Below are positions 33,489 through 40,908 of a DNA stretch of 64,000 bases, in pieces (the stretch's first letter is position 1; every line of letters starts with the position of its first letter). A model generated the notes under the pieces. That model saw only the letters and a program-made list of their open reading frames with translations, made no database searches and was not told the origin of the DNA. The translations under genes were made by a program, and so were the position numbers. The DNA comes from Bordetella genomosp. 13 (GTDB lineage: Bacteria; Pseudomonadota; Gammaproteobacteria; Burkholderiales; Burkholderiaceae_B), in NCBI RefSeq assembly GCF_002119665.1, contig NZ_CP021111.1:1860001-1924000 (forward strand). The letters run 5' to 3'.

Positions 33489-34333
33489 ACGCATCCGCTC
33501 CCGCCGCGCTGGCGGACTCCCCGCTCATCATTACCGTGGCGCCCAACGGCGCCTACAAGACCGCGCGCGAGCACCCGGCCGTGCCCATGACGCCGGCCAC
33601 GCTTGCCGCCGAGGCGCGGGCGTGCCTGGAAGCCGGCGCCGCCATGATGCACATGCACGTGCGCACCCCCGAAGGCCGCCATACGCTGGACGTAGAGTCC
33701 TATCGCGCGGCCCTGAAGGCGGTGCGCGCCGAGGTTGGCGAAGCGCTGCTGGTGCAGGTCACCAGCGAAGCCGCGGGCGTATACCGCGCGCCCGAGCAGA
33801 TCGCCGTGGTGCGAGAACTGCGTCCGCAGGCCGTGTCCATCGGACTGCGCGAGATCGCCGTGCCCGAAGTGCCCGAGGACGAGCTGGCGCGCTTCCTGGG
33901 CTGGCTGGCTGCCGAGCGCATCATGACGCAGATCATCCTGTACGACGCGGCCGACGTGGCGCGCTGGCAGAGCCTGCGCGCGCGCGGCCTGGCGCCGGCA
34001 GGCGCCTGGTCGGTGCTGTTCGTGCTGGGCCGCTACAGCGCCGGCCAGACCTCGTCGCCGCGCGACCTGCTGCCCTTCCTGCAGGTCTACGACCACAGCC
34101 TGCCCTGGGCCGTATGCGCATTCGGCCGCGAGGAGAACGCCTGCGTGACGACCGCCGCCGCGTTCGGCGGCCACATGCGCGTGGGCTTCGAGAACAACCT
34201 GCTGCTGCGCGACGGCACGCAGGCGCCCGGCAATGCGGCGCTGGTGGCGCAGGCCGCGGAAGGCGGGCTCGTGCTGGGACGCCCCATCGCGGACGCCGAC
34301 CAGGCGCGCGCAATCTACGGCACCATCCGCTGA
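33485..34333 (+). CDS. Beta-keto acid cleavage enzyme (BKACE, DUF849)
   Basis: This 282-residue TIM-barrel enzyme belongs to the BKACE family, which condenses a beta-keto acid with acetyl-CoA to give acetoacetate and a new acyl-CoA. The zinc motif HMHVR is near residue 56, LITVAPNG-type sequence is at the N-terminus, and GFENNLLL toward the C-terminus carries the catalytic-site glutamate. The four-base overlap with the dehydrogenase suggests consecutive steps. Family members differ in substrate, so the keto acid cannot be named. It converges on and overlaps the glycosylase gene by 19 bases. Confidence 0.9.
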   Translation: MNASAPAALADSPLIITVAPNGAYKTAREHPAVPMTPATLAAEARACLEAGAAMMHMHVRTPEGRHTLDVESYRAALKAVRAEVGEALLVQVTSEAAGVYRAPEQIAVVRELRPQAVSIGLREIAVPEVPEDELARFLGWLAAERIMTQIILYDAADVARWQSLRARGLAPAGAWSVLFVLGRYSAGQTSSPRDLLPFLQVYDHSLPWAVCAFGREENACVTTAAAFGGHMRVGFENNLLLRDGTQAPGNAALVAQAAEGGLVLGRPIADADQARAIYGTIR

Positions 34334-34854
34334 TCGGGCCGTATCGCCCGCCACGCCTGCAGCTTGGCGGCATACGGCATGGCGGCGTGGGCCGGACTGG
34401 TGGACGGCAGCGCCACGTACTCCAGATCCCGCCCGATGCCGGCCAGGCCGGGCAGCACATGGCGGCGGAACAGCGCCTGCGCACTGCCGCCATTGAAGCA
34501 GACGCGGAACACGCGCGGATGCGCGGCCAGAAAGCCTGCGAAATCGTTGGGCTGCGCCGACTTCGCGGCGATGGCGGCATCCAGGCTGCCCGGCCGCTCG
34601 CAGGCCGCCAGCACGTCCCACAGCGCCACGCCCGCCGCGTTCAGGGCGGCGATGCGCGCTTCGTAGGGCAAGGCGGCGTCGAAGTCCAGCAGCGCCGCGG
34701 CGATGGGCCAGAATGCATTGCGCGGATGGGCGTAATAGCGACCCGCCGCCAGAGAGGCCACGCCGGGCATGGTGCCCAGCACCAGCACGCGCGCGTCGGG
34801 CCGCGACTCTGGCGCGAAGCCCTGCACGTAGTGCGCGGAATCGATCGCCGTCAT
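34315..34854 (-). CDS. Hypoxanthine-DNA (deoxyinosine) glycosylase, UDG superfamily
   Basis: This 179-residue enzyme removes deaminated bases from DNA. The first motif VLVLGTMPGVASL, followed by YYAHPRNAFWPI, fits the hypoxanthine-DNA glycosylase branch (family 6) of the UDG superfamily, and STSPAH is the second active-site motif. It starts at the ATG at 34854, overlapping the LysR stop by four bases, so it is translationally coupled to a regulator with which it has no obvious shared job. Its 3' end overlaps the BKACE gene by 19 bases. Confidence 0.88.
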   Translation of the reverse strand: MTAIDSAHYVQGFAPESRPDARVLVLGTMPGVASLAAGRYYAHPRNAFWPIAAALLDFDAALPYEARIAALNAAGVALWDVLAACERPGSLDAAIAAKSAQPNDFAGFLAAHPRVFRVCFNGGSAQALFRRHVLPGLAGIGRDLEYVALPSTSPAHAAMPYAAKLQAWRAIRPDQRMVP

Positions 34855-35723
34855 GGCTGCTGCGCCAGCAGGTGCTGCCGCAGCACGCTGGTCAGGAACG
34901 TGCGGCTCTCGCTTTCGAACAGACCCACCACGCGGCTGGCGCGCGGGTCGTCGAAACGCTGCACGTGCAGCTGCGGATCGTTTTCCCAGTCCACGCTGTG
35001 CGGCACCGGCAGTATGGTCACGCCCAGGTCGTCCTTCACCAGATCCGCGATGGTGCGCATGGAGTTCATTTCGATGAACTCGCGAGGCTTCAGGTGCAGA
35101 CTGCGCATCAGCTCGTCGATCAGCGTGCCGGTGGTGGACGAGCGCGACACGCGCAGGAACATGCGGGTGGCCAGCAGTTGCTCCATGTCGGCCTCGCGTG
35201 CGGCCTGCGCGCTGCACATGAAGGCGAAGGGTTCCTCGTACAGCCGGGTCCACAACACGCCCGCGGGCGACCGGTGATGGCTCTTCACCGACAGCGCGGC
35301 ATCCAGCGTGCCTTCCTTGATGCGCTCGATCAGGTCGCCCGAATAGCTGATGCCGGGCTGCACGTCCAGTTTGGGATAGGACTTGCGCATGGCCAGCAGC
35401 GCGCGCACGACCACCTTCATCGACGTGGCGATGGTGGCCAGCCGGATCGTGCCGGCAAGCTCCTGCTGCTCGGGGTCCTGCGCGCGCATGCTCTCGTACA
35501 GCGCCACCATCTGGCGCGCCATCGGCAGCATCGCATGGCCGCGACGGTTCAAGGTGACGCTGCGGCCGACGCGATCGAACAACGGAAAGCCCAGCTCGTT
35601 CTCCAGGGCCTGGATCTGCAGCCCCACCGCTGCGGGGGTAAGGCAGACGTGCTCGGAAGCCGCCGCGAACGACCCGTGTCGCACCACTTCGATGAAGGTG
35701 CGAAAGTTGCGTATGCCGCTCAT
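34851..35723 (-). CDS. LysR-family transcriptional regulator of the Bug/C45 operon
   Basis: This 290-residue regulator has an N-terminal helix-turn-helix (GSFAAASEHVCLTPAAVGLQI in about 17-40, given in part as AAASEHVCLTPAAVG) and an effector domain with ATIATSMKVVVRALL and DDLGVTILPVP. AGG precedes the ATG. It is divergent from a five-gene operon beginning with a Bug receptor, and the 160-base gap contains a symmetric operator-like element, so that operon is the probable target. The downstream glycosylase overlaps its stop. Confidence 0.92.
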   Translation of the reverse strand: MSGIRNFRTFIEVVRHGSFAAASEHVCLTPAAVGLQIQALENELGFPLFDRVGRSVTLNRRGHAMLPMARQMVALYESMRAQDPEQQELAGTIRLATIATSMKVVVRALLAMRKSYPKLDVQPGISYSGDLIERIKEGTLDAALSVKSHHRSPAGVLWTRLYEEPFAFMCSAQAAREADMEQLLATRMFLRVSRSSTTGTLIDELMRSLHLKPREFIEMNSMRTIADLVKDDLGVTILPVPHSVDWENDPQLHVQRFDDPRASRVVGLFESESRTFLTSVLRQHLLAQQP

Positions 35724-35764
35724 GATGTCGCCTAGTCTCGAATAAATAGTTGCTTTAGTCAGGC

Positions 35765-35788
35765 GAAAGTTATTCTAGATTTACTTTC
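35765..35788. promoter_or_regulatory. Symmetric operator-like element between LysR and Bug genes
   Basis: GAAAGT (35765-35770) and ACTTTC (35783-35788) are arranged symmetrically about the palindrome TCTAGA (35774-35779), all sharing one centre. The outer arms are 12 bases apart, fitting a LysR-type site. Confidence 0.6.
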
Positions 35789-35883
35789 CGCAGTAGAAAA
35801 ATCATCATGCCGCACAGACCAGAAACCGGCGGCGGCTCCATGTTGGCAGCATCGCCCGGCCGGCCAGACCGCAAGGGGCAAGC

Positions 35884-36918
35884 ATGGCGATATCCCATCA
35901 TCCGGCGTCCATCGACGCTTCCAGCCGCAGCATGCTGCGGCGCCGCATCCTCGCCGGCCTCGGCGCCCTGCCCCTGCTGGGCATGGGCGCACCGCGACGC
36001 GCGACGGCCGCGCAAGGCGGCTATACCGGCAGCCGTCCCATCGAGCTGATCGTGCCGGGAGGCCCGGGCGCCGGCACGGACGTGGTGGCGCGCGTGGTGG
36101 CCAAGGGCCTGAACGACCACCTGGGCCATTCGGTCGTGGTGAAGAACATGCCCGGCGCGGCCGGCGCCATCGGCGCGCAGTACGTGGCCAAGGCGACGCC
36201 GGACGGCTACACGCTGTTCTTCGCCATCACGGGCACGCACACGGTCAACCAGTTCCTGTACCCCAACCTCACCTACGACCCCGTGAAGGACTTCGTGCCG
36301 GTGTCGCTGGCCTGCAAGTACAACAACGTGCTGGTGGTGCGGCCCGACTACGGCGCCAGGACCTTCGCCGAGTTCATCGAGCGTGTGCGGACCTCGAAGG
36401 AACGTCAGTTCTACGGCATCACGGCCAACGGCAGCTCGAGCAACCTGGCCATGGAGCTGCTCAAGAGCGAAGCCGGACTGGACCTGCCCGGCGTGCCGTA
36501 TCGCAGCGCGCCGGCCGCGGTGTCGGACTTCCTGGGCGGCCAGTATCCGGTGTTGATGGACACGGTGATCAACCAGCTGCCGCACATCCGCGCGGGCAAG
36601 GTGATCGCGCTGGCAACCACCGGCGCCGAGCGTTCGCCGGTGCTGCCCGACGTGCCCACCGTGGCCGAAAGCGGCTATCCCTCCATCGTGGCCATCGGCT
36701 GGGGCGGCGTGATGGCGCCCACCGGCACGCCGGCGCCCATGCTGCAGCAGTTGAACGAGGCCATGCGCAAGACCGTGCAGTCGAACGCGTTCGACAACCT
36801 GACCGCGGCAGGCCTGGAGGTGCAGTACACCACGCCCGAGGAGATGGCCGCGTTCATCGCGCGCGAGTCGGAGAAATGGGGCCGCCTGGTCAAGGCCGGC
36901 AAGATCACGGCCGCATGA
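35884..36918 (+). CDS. Bug/TctC-family periplasmic solute receptor
   Basis: This 344-residue receptor has a twin-arginine-like signal peptide (SMLRRRILAGLGALPLLGMG, cleaved near residue 43) and ligand loops VPGGPGAGTDVVAR and NMPGAAGAIGA with ATPDGYTLF. AAGGGG precedes the ATG. It opens an operon with a second Bug, a C45-type amidase and two deacetylase-family enzymes. The receptor's substrate is probably an amide or N-acylated carboxylate; this is inferred from neighbours. Confidence 0.92.
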   Translation: MAISHHPASIDASSRSMLRRRILAGLGALPLLGMGAPRRATAAQGGYTGSRPIELIVPGGPGAGTDVVARVVAKGLNDHLGHSVVVKNMPGAAGAIGAQYVAKATPDGYTLFFAITGTHTVNQFLYPNLTYDPVKDFVPVSLACKYNNVLVVRPDYGARTFAEFIERVRTSKERQFYGITANGSSSNLAMELLKSEAGLDLPGVPYRSAPAAVSDFLGGQYPVLMDTVINQLPHIRAGKVIALATTGAERSPVLPDVPTVAESGYPSIVAIGWGGVMAPTGTPAPMLQQLNEAMRKTVQSNAFDNLTAAGLEVQYTTPEEMAAFIARESEKWGRLVKAGKITAA

Positions 36919-36974
36919 CGGCCGCGGCGCGGCGGTGCGCATGCCGCCGCCGCGCACTACGGGACTCAAGACAC

Positions 36975-37955
36975 ATGCATACCGATCGCACACGCCGCCG
37001 CGCGCTGCAGGCGCTGGGCGCGCTGCCCCTGCTCGGCCTGGCCGGCCGCGCCGCGAGGGCCGCCGACTTCCCGATACGGCCCATCACCCTGCTGTGCCCC
37101 TTCGGGGCGGGCGGCTCCGTCGACCAGTACATGCGCGCACTGTCGCCGCTGCTGGCAAAGCAGCTGGGCCAGCAGGTCATCATCGAGAACAAGCCCGGCG
37201 CGGGCGGCGCGCTGGCCTCGGCCATGGCGGCGCGCGCCAGGCCCGATGGATACACGCTCGCCATGACCAGCGGCTCGACCTTCCGGGCGCCATGGCTGCA
37301 GCCGCAGATCGGCTTCTCGCCCCTGGAGGACTTCAGCTACATCGTGGGCATGACCAGCCTGGAGTTCTGTGCCGTCGTGCGGGCGGACTCGCCGCTGCGC
37401 AGCTTCGCTGATTTCATGGCCCATGCCCGCGCCAATCCCGGCACGCAGTACGCCGCGGGCGATCCCACCACACTGGGTCCGGTCACGCTGAAGGCTTCGG
37501 AAGAAAAGTTCGGCGTGCAGCTGGAGCACATCCCCTTCAACAGCGGCTCCGAGATGGCGACCGCGCTGCTGGGCGGGCACGTGGGCATCGTCATCGACTC
37601 CGTGGGCACCTACGTGCCGCACATCCGTGCCGGCAAGCTGCGCCTGCTGGCCGCGCTGGGCGAGGTTCGCTTCAAGGCCTGGCCCGGGATACAGACCGCC
37701 CGCGAACAGGGCTACGACCTGGTGCTCAGCTCTCCGATGGGCCTGATCGGACCGCGCGGCATTCCCGAGCCCGTCGTGCGGCGGCTGCACGATGCCCTGC
37801 GCCAGGCCATGCGCGCGCCCCAGATCGCCGCCGTGCTGGACGTGCTCAACCAGCCGGAGTGGTACCGCGACCCGGCGGGCTTCGAGGCTTATGCCCGGCA
37901 GGTCTATGCCGAATCCGGCGAGCTGCTGCGCAAGGCCGGCGTCATCCAATCCTGA
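36975..37955 (+). CDS. Bug/TctC-family periplasmic solute receptor, second of tandem pair
   Basis: This 326-residue receptor follows the previous one by 56 bases. Its signal (TRRRALQALGALPLLGLAG) closely resembles that of its neighbour, but the mature proteins differ: loops are CPFGAGGSVDQYMRA and NKPGAGGALAS with ARPDGYTLA. The pair is therefore an old duplication or independent recruitment, not a recent copy. The ATG at 36975 is chosen because the signal peptide begins there. The C45 gene starts 44 bases after the stop. Confidence 0.9.
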   Translation: MHTDRTRRRALQALGALPLLGLAGRAARAADFPIRPITLLCPFGAGGSVDQYMRALSPLLAKQLGQQVIIENKPGAGGALASAMAARARPDGYTLAMTSGSTFRAPWLQPQIGFSPLEDFSYIVGMTSLEFCAVVRADSPLRSFADFMAHARANPGTQYAAGDPTTLGPVTLKASEEKFGVQLEHIPFNSGSEMATALLGGHVGIVIDSVGTYVPHIRAGKLRLLAALGEVRFKAWPGIQTAREQGYDLVLSSPMGLIGPRGIPEPVVRRLHDALRQAMRAPQIAAVLDVLNQPEWYRDPAGFEAYARQVYAESGELLRKAGVIQS

Positions 37956-37999
37956 CCACTATCCGACAAGCGGCCGAGGCGCCGCTGGACCTATTCTCC

Positions 38000-39115
38000 A
38001 TGACGACAGCAACTCCCTTTCCCCTGATAGAAGTTTCCGGCAAGCCCGCGCAGCGCGGCCTTCAGTACGGCCGGCAGGCGGCCGAGCGCATCCACCTGGG
38101 CGCCTCGCACTATGCCGAGCAGTTGCGCAAACTGGCCCTGCAGCGCGCCGATCTCGAGAAGGTGGTGCGCGACTACGTGCCCATCATCGAACGCTTCGAT
38201 GCGGCCTACGTCGAGGAGATGCACGGCATCGCCAGCGGCGCCGACATCTCTTTCGAGGACGTGATGCTGCTGAACGCGCGCACCGAGATCCTGAAGCTGG
38301 CGGCCCGGCCGGCCCTGCGCGACACTATGCGGCTGGACGACGCGGACGGCTGCACGGGCGTGGTGGTGATGCCCGAGCGATCGGCCGACGGCAGCCTGAT
38401 ACACGCGCAGAACTGGGACTGGAAGATGGAGTGCGCCGAGACCTCGGTGGTGCTGCGCATCCGTCGCGAGGACGGCCCCGACATCCTGACCTTTACCGAG
38501 GCAGGCGGCCTGGCGCGGTCGGGGCTGAACGACGCGGGCATCTCGCTGACCGCGAACTTCCTCGAATCCAGCCTGGACTTCCAGCGCATCGGCGTGCCGC
38601 TGGCCCTGATACGCCGCAAGATCCTCGAACAGGAGCACCTGCCACTGGCCTACCGGGCGGCCTACGTCACGGCCAAGTCCGGCTCCAACAACATGATGGT
38701 GGGCCACGAAGGCGGCTGCGCGCTGAACTTCGAATGCGCGCCCGACGAGACCTTCCTGCTGCATCCCGAGGACGGACTGCTGGTGCATGCCAACCACTGG
38801 GTAAGCCCGGTGGCCCTGGGCAAGCTGAAGGACATGGGCATCATGTCCACGCCGGACACGCTGTACCGCGACGTGCGCGTGCGCCAGTTGCTGCGGGCCC
38901 ATGGCAACGCCATCGGCGTGGCGGAGGTGAAGGCCGCGCTGCTGGACGACTTCGCCTCGCCGTGGTCGGTGTGCCGGCCGCCGCGCATGAACCTGGCCAA
39001 CAACCTCAGCGCCACCGTGGCCACCGTGGTCATGCGGCCTGCCGCCCGCATCATGGAGATCGCGCCGCTGCCCGCCCTGGACACGCCCTTCACGACTTAT
39101 CTGTTCACGGACTGA
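38000..39115 (+). CDS. C45-family acyltransferase/amidase (penicillin acyltransferase-like)
   Basis: This 371-residue N-terminal-nucleophile hydrolase resembles acyl-CoA:6-aminopenicillanate acyltransferase. Family members self-cleave before a cysteine; Cys118 in DADGCTGVV is the candidate nucleophile. HAQNWDWKMECAE follows and is a family motif. Substrates are amides or N-acyl amines. It has no signal peptide, so it should act in the cytoplasm on a compound imported through the Bug system. It begins 44 bases after the second Bug gene, and the first deacetylase-family gene follows after 14 bases. Confidence 0.87.
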   Translation: MTTATPFPLIEVSGKPAQRGLQYGRQAAERIHLGASHYAEQLRKLALQRADLEKVVRDYVPIIERFDAAYVEEMHGIASGADISFEDVMLLNARTEILKLAARPALRDTMRLDDADGCTGVVVMPERSADGSLIHAQNWDWKMECAETSVVLRIRREDGPDILTFTEAGGLARSGLNDAGISLTANFLESSLDFQRIGVPLALIRRKILEQEHLPLAYRAAYVTAKSGSNNMMVGHEGGCALNFECAPDETFLLHPEDGLLVHANHWVSPVALGKLKDMGIMSTPDTLYRDVRVRQLLRAHGNAIGVAEVKAALLDDFASPWSVCRPPRMNLANNLSATVATVVMRPAARIMEIAPLPALDTPFTTYLFTD

Positions 39116-39129
39116 CGCAGGAGACCACG

Positions 39130-39996
39130 ATGTCCATGACCTACCCCGTCATCGCGAGAAACCGGCGCGTCACGCGCCGGGGCCCGCCGCCGCTGCCCGA
39201 TGGCGTCCGCTGCCTGGCCGCCTTCACCGTCGACTTCGACGGCATGGGCAACGAGGTCGGCAAGGGCCTTGCCCCCTACGGCATGCACTCGGCCGGACGC
39301 TATTCGGCGCGCCGCGGCGTGGACCGCCACCTGGACATGCTGGACCGCCTGGGCATTCCGGCCACCTTCTTCGTGCCGGGCTACGACGCGCAATGCGCGC
39401 CCGAGGTGGTCAAGCGCATCGCCGAGCGGGGCCACGAGGTGGGCGCCCACGGCTATGTGCACGAGGGCACGCTGATGCCGCCCGAGGAAGAAGCGCGCCG
39501 GCTGCGGCTGACGCACGCCATACTGGGCGACCTGCTGGGCCAGGCGCCGCGCGGATGGCGCTCGCCTTCGGGCCAGAAGACCAGCGTGACGCTGCCGGTG
39601 CTGCACGAACTGGGCTATGTCTACGACAGCAGCGACAAGGACGCGGACGCACCCTACATGCTGGACATCGGCCAGGGCCGGACCATGGTAGAGATTCCCA
39701 ACAACACCTACAGCCTGGACGACTTTCCGTTCTTCCACTTCTCGATGACGCCCGTCTCGGAAGTGCAGGCGCAATGGCAGGCCGAGTTCGACGCGCGCTA
39801 CGCCGAAGGCGGCTTCTTCATGCTGACCGTCCATCCGCGCGCCGGCTGGGGCTCGGGCACGCCCAGCCGCACGGCGGCGATCGAGCGCACTCTGCGCCAC
39901 ATGCAGCAGCACAGCGGCGTGCGCTTCGCGAGTCTTTCCGAGATACAGGCCTGGGTAGCCGGCACGGCCGACAGCCACGACGAGGTGCGCGTATGA
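39130..39996 (+). CDS. Polysaccharide-deacetylase-family hydrolase, metal site intact
   Basis: This 288-residue protein has the NodB fold. Asp35/Asp37 (TVDFDGMG) and His107 and His111 (GAHGYVHEG) form the usual metal and catalytic site; RGWRSPSGQ and a late HPRAGWG are also in place. Its closest layout is that of cytoplasmic members like HpPgdA and the allantoinase PuuE, which act on small amides or sugars. There is no signal peptide. AGGAGA precedes the ATG. It is coupled by a four-base overlap to the second deacetylase. Confidence 0.88.
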   Translation: MSMTYPVIARNRRVTRRGPPPLPDGVRCLAAFTVDFDGMGNEVGKGLAPYGMHSAGRYSARRGVDRHLDMLDRLGIPATFFVPGYDAQCAPEVVKRIAERGHEVGAHGYVHEGTLMPPEEEARRLRLTHAILGDLLGQAPRGWRSPSGQKTSVTLPVLHELGYVYDSSDKDADAPYMLDIGQGRTMVEIPNNTYSLDDFPFFHFSMTPVSEVQAQWQAEFDARYAEGGFFMLTVHPRAGWGSGTPSRTAAIERTLRHMQQHSGVRFASLSEIQAWVAGTADSHDEVRV

Positions 39997-40817
39997 GCCC
40001 TGCCCTGCAATCCTGCCCGGTCGTCGTCGGGGTGAACGTCGACGTCGAGACCCTGGACCATGCCAATGCCGGCCAGGCCGGCCTGTTCGGCCGCTACTCG
40101 TATGGCCGCTATGGCGTGCGCGAAGGCGCCTGGCGCATGCTCGACCTATTCGCCGAACTGGGCATCCCCGCCACCTTCTTCTGCACGCCCGACGACCTGC
40201 AGCGGCACCCCGACTTGATGCGCGCGCTGCTGGACGGCGGGCATGAGATCGCCGTGCGCGGCATGGTCTGCGCCAAGCCGGACGCCGCCGAGACGCTGGA
40301 CGCGCTGGCGCGCGACCGCGAGGCCGTGCAGCGCCTGACCGGCAGCGCGCCGCTGGGCTGGCGGGCGCTGAACGGCCTGGTCACTCAGGCCACGCTGCCC
40401 GCGCTGGCGCAGGCGGGATATCGCTACGACAGCAGCTTCCAGGACGACGACGTGCCCTACGTGATGGCGGACGACGGCGGCGCCACGCTGGTGGAGCTGC
40501 CGGTATTCGACTACCTGACCGACGCTCCTTTCTTCGCGCAGCGGCACACGCACCAGCGCGCGGCCAAGGCCTGGGCCGAGGAGGCGGACGCGCAGTACTG
40601 CGCCGGCGGCTACGTGAACTTCACGCTGCATACGCGCGGCGATACCGGTTCGGGGCGGCTGCCGCAGATGAAGCTGGTGGCCGAGTTCCTGCGCAACCTG
40701 CAGCGCAGGCCGGGCGTGGGCTTCTATCGCGCCGCCGACCTTGCCGCGCTGTGGAGCGAGGCGCATGCGCAGCGCGAGCCCTGGCCGCACGCGCCCGCGC
40801 CGCAGATCCAGACCTGA
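39993..40817 (+). CDS. Polysaccharide-deacetylase-family protein with altered metal site
   Basis: This 274-residue paralogue of the preceding protein keeps the fold (VNVDVETLD at the N-terminus, LGWRALNG, and TLHTRGDTGSG near the C-terminus). The two metal histidines are replaced: Arg89 and Cys93 (AVRGMVCAK) stand where its neighbour has His107 and His111. It may be a metal-independent hydrolase, as described for the PuuE allantoinase, or a non-catalytic partner of the upstream enzyme. Its start overlaps that gene by four bases. A bidirectional hairpin follows. Confidence 0.85.
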   Translation: MSPALQSCPVVVGVNVDVETLDHANAGQAGLFGRYSYGRYGVREGAWRMLDLFAELGIPATFFCTPDDLQRHPDLMRALLDGGHEIAVRGMVCAKPDAAETLDALARDREAVQRLTGSAPLGWRALNGLVTQATLPALAQAGYRYDSSFQDDDVPYVMADDGGATLVELPVFDYLTDAPFFAQRHTHQRAAKAWAEEADAQYCAGGYVNFTLHTRGDTGSGRLPQMKLVAEFLRNLQRRPGVGFYRAADLAALWSEAHAQREPWPHAPAPQIQT

Positions 40818-40835
40818 CTGGCAACGTAGAAAGGA

Positions 40836-40863
40836 AAGGCCGCGAGGATATCCTCGCGGCCTT
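40836..40863. terminator. Bidirectional terminator between deacetylase operon and pckG
   Basis: AAGGCCGCGAGGA and its exact complement make a 13-pair stem with a two-base centre, a perfect palindrome of 28 bases. It lies between the convergent genes. Confidence 0.75.
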
Positions 40864-40908
40864 CATTCGTTGCAAACCGACGGGGCGCTACACGCGCCCC
40901 GCGCCGCA

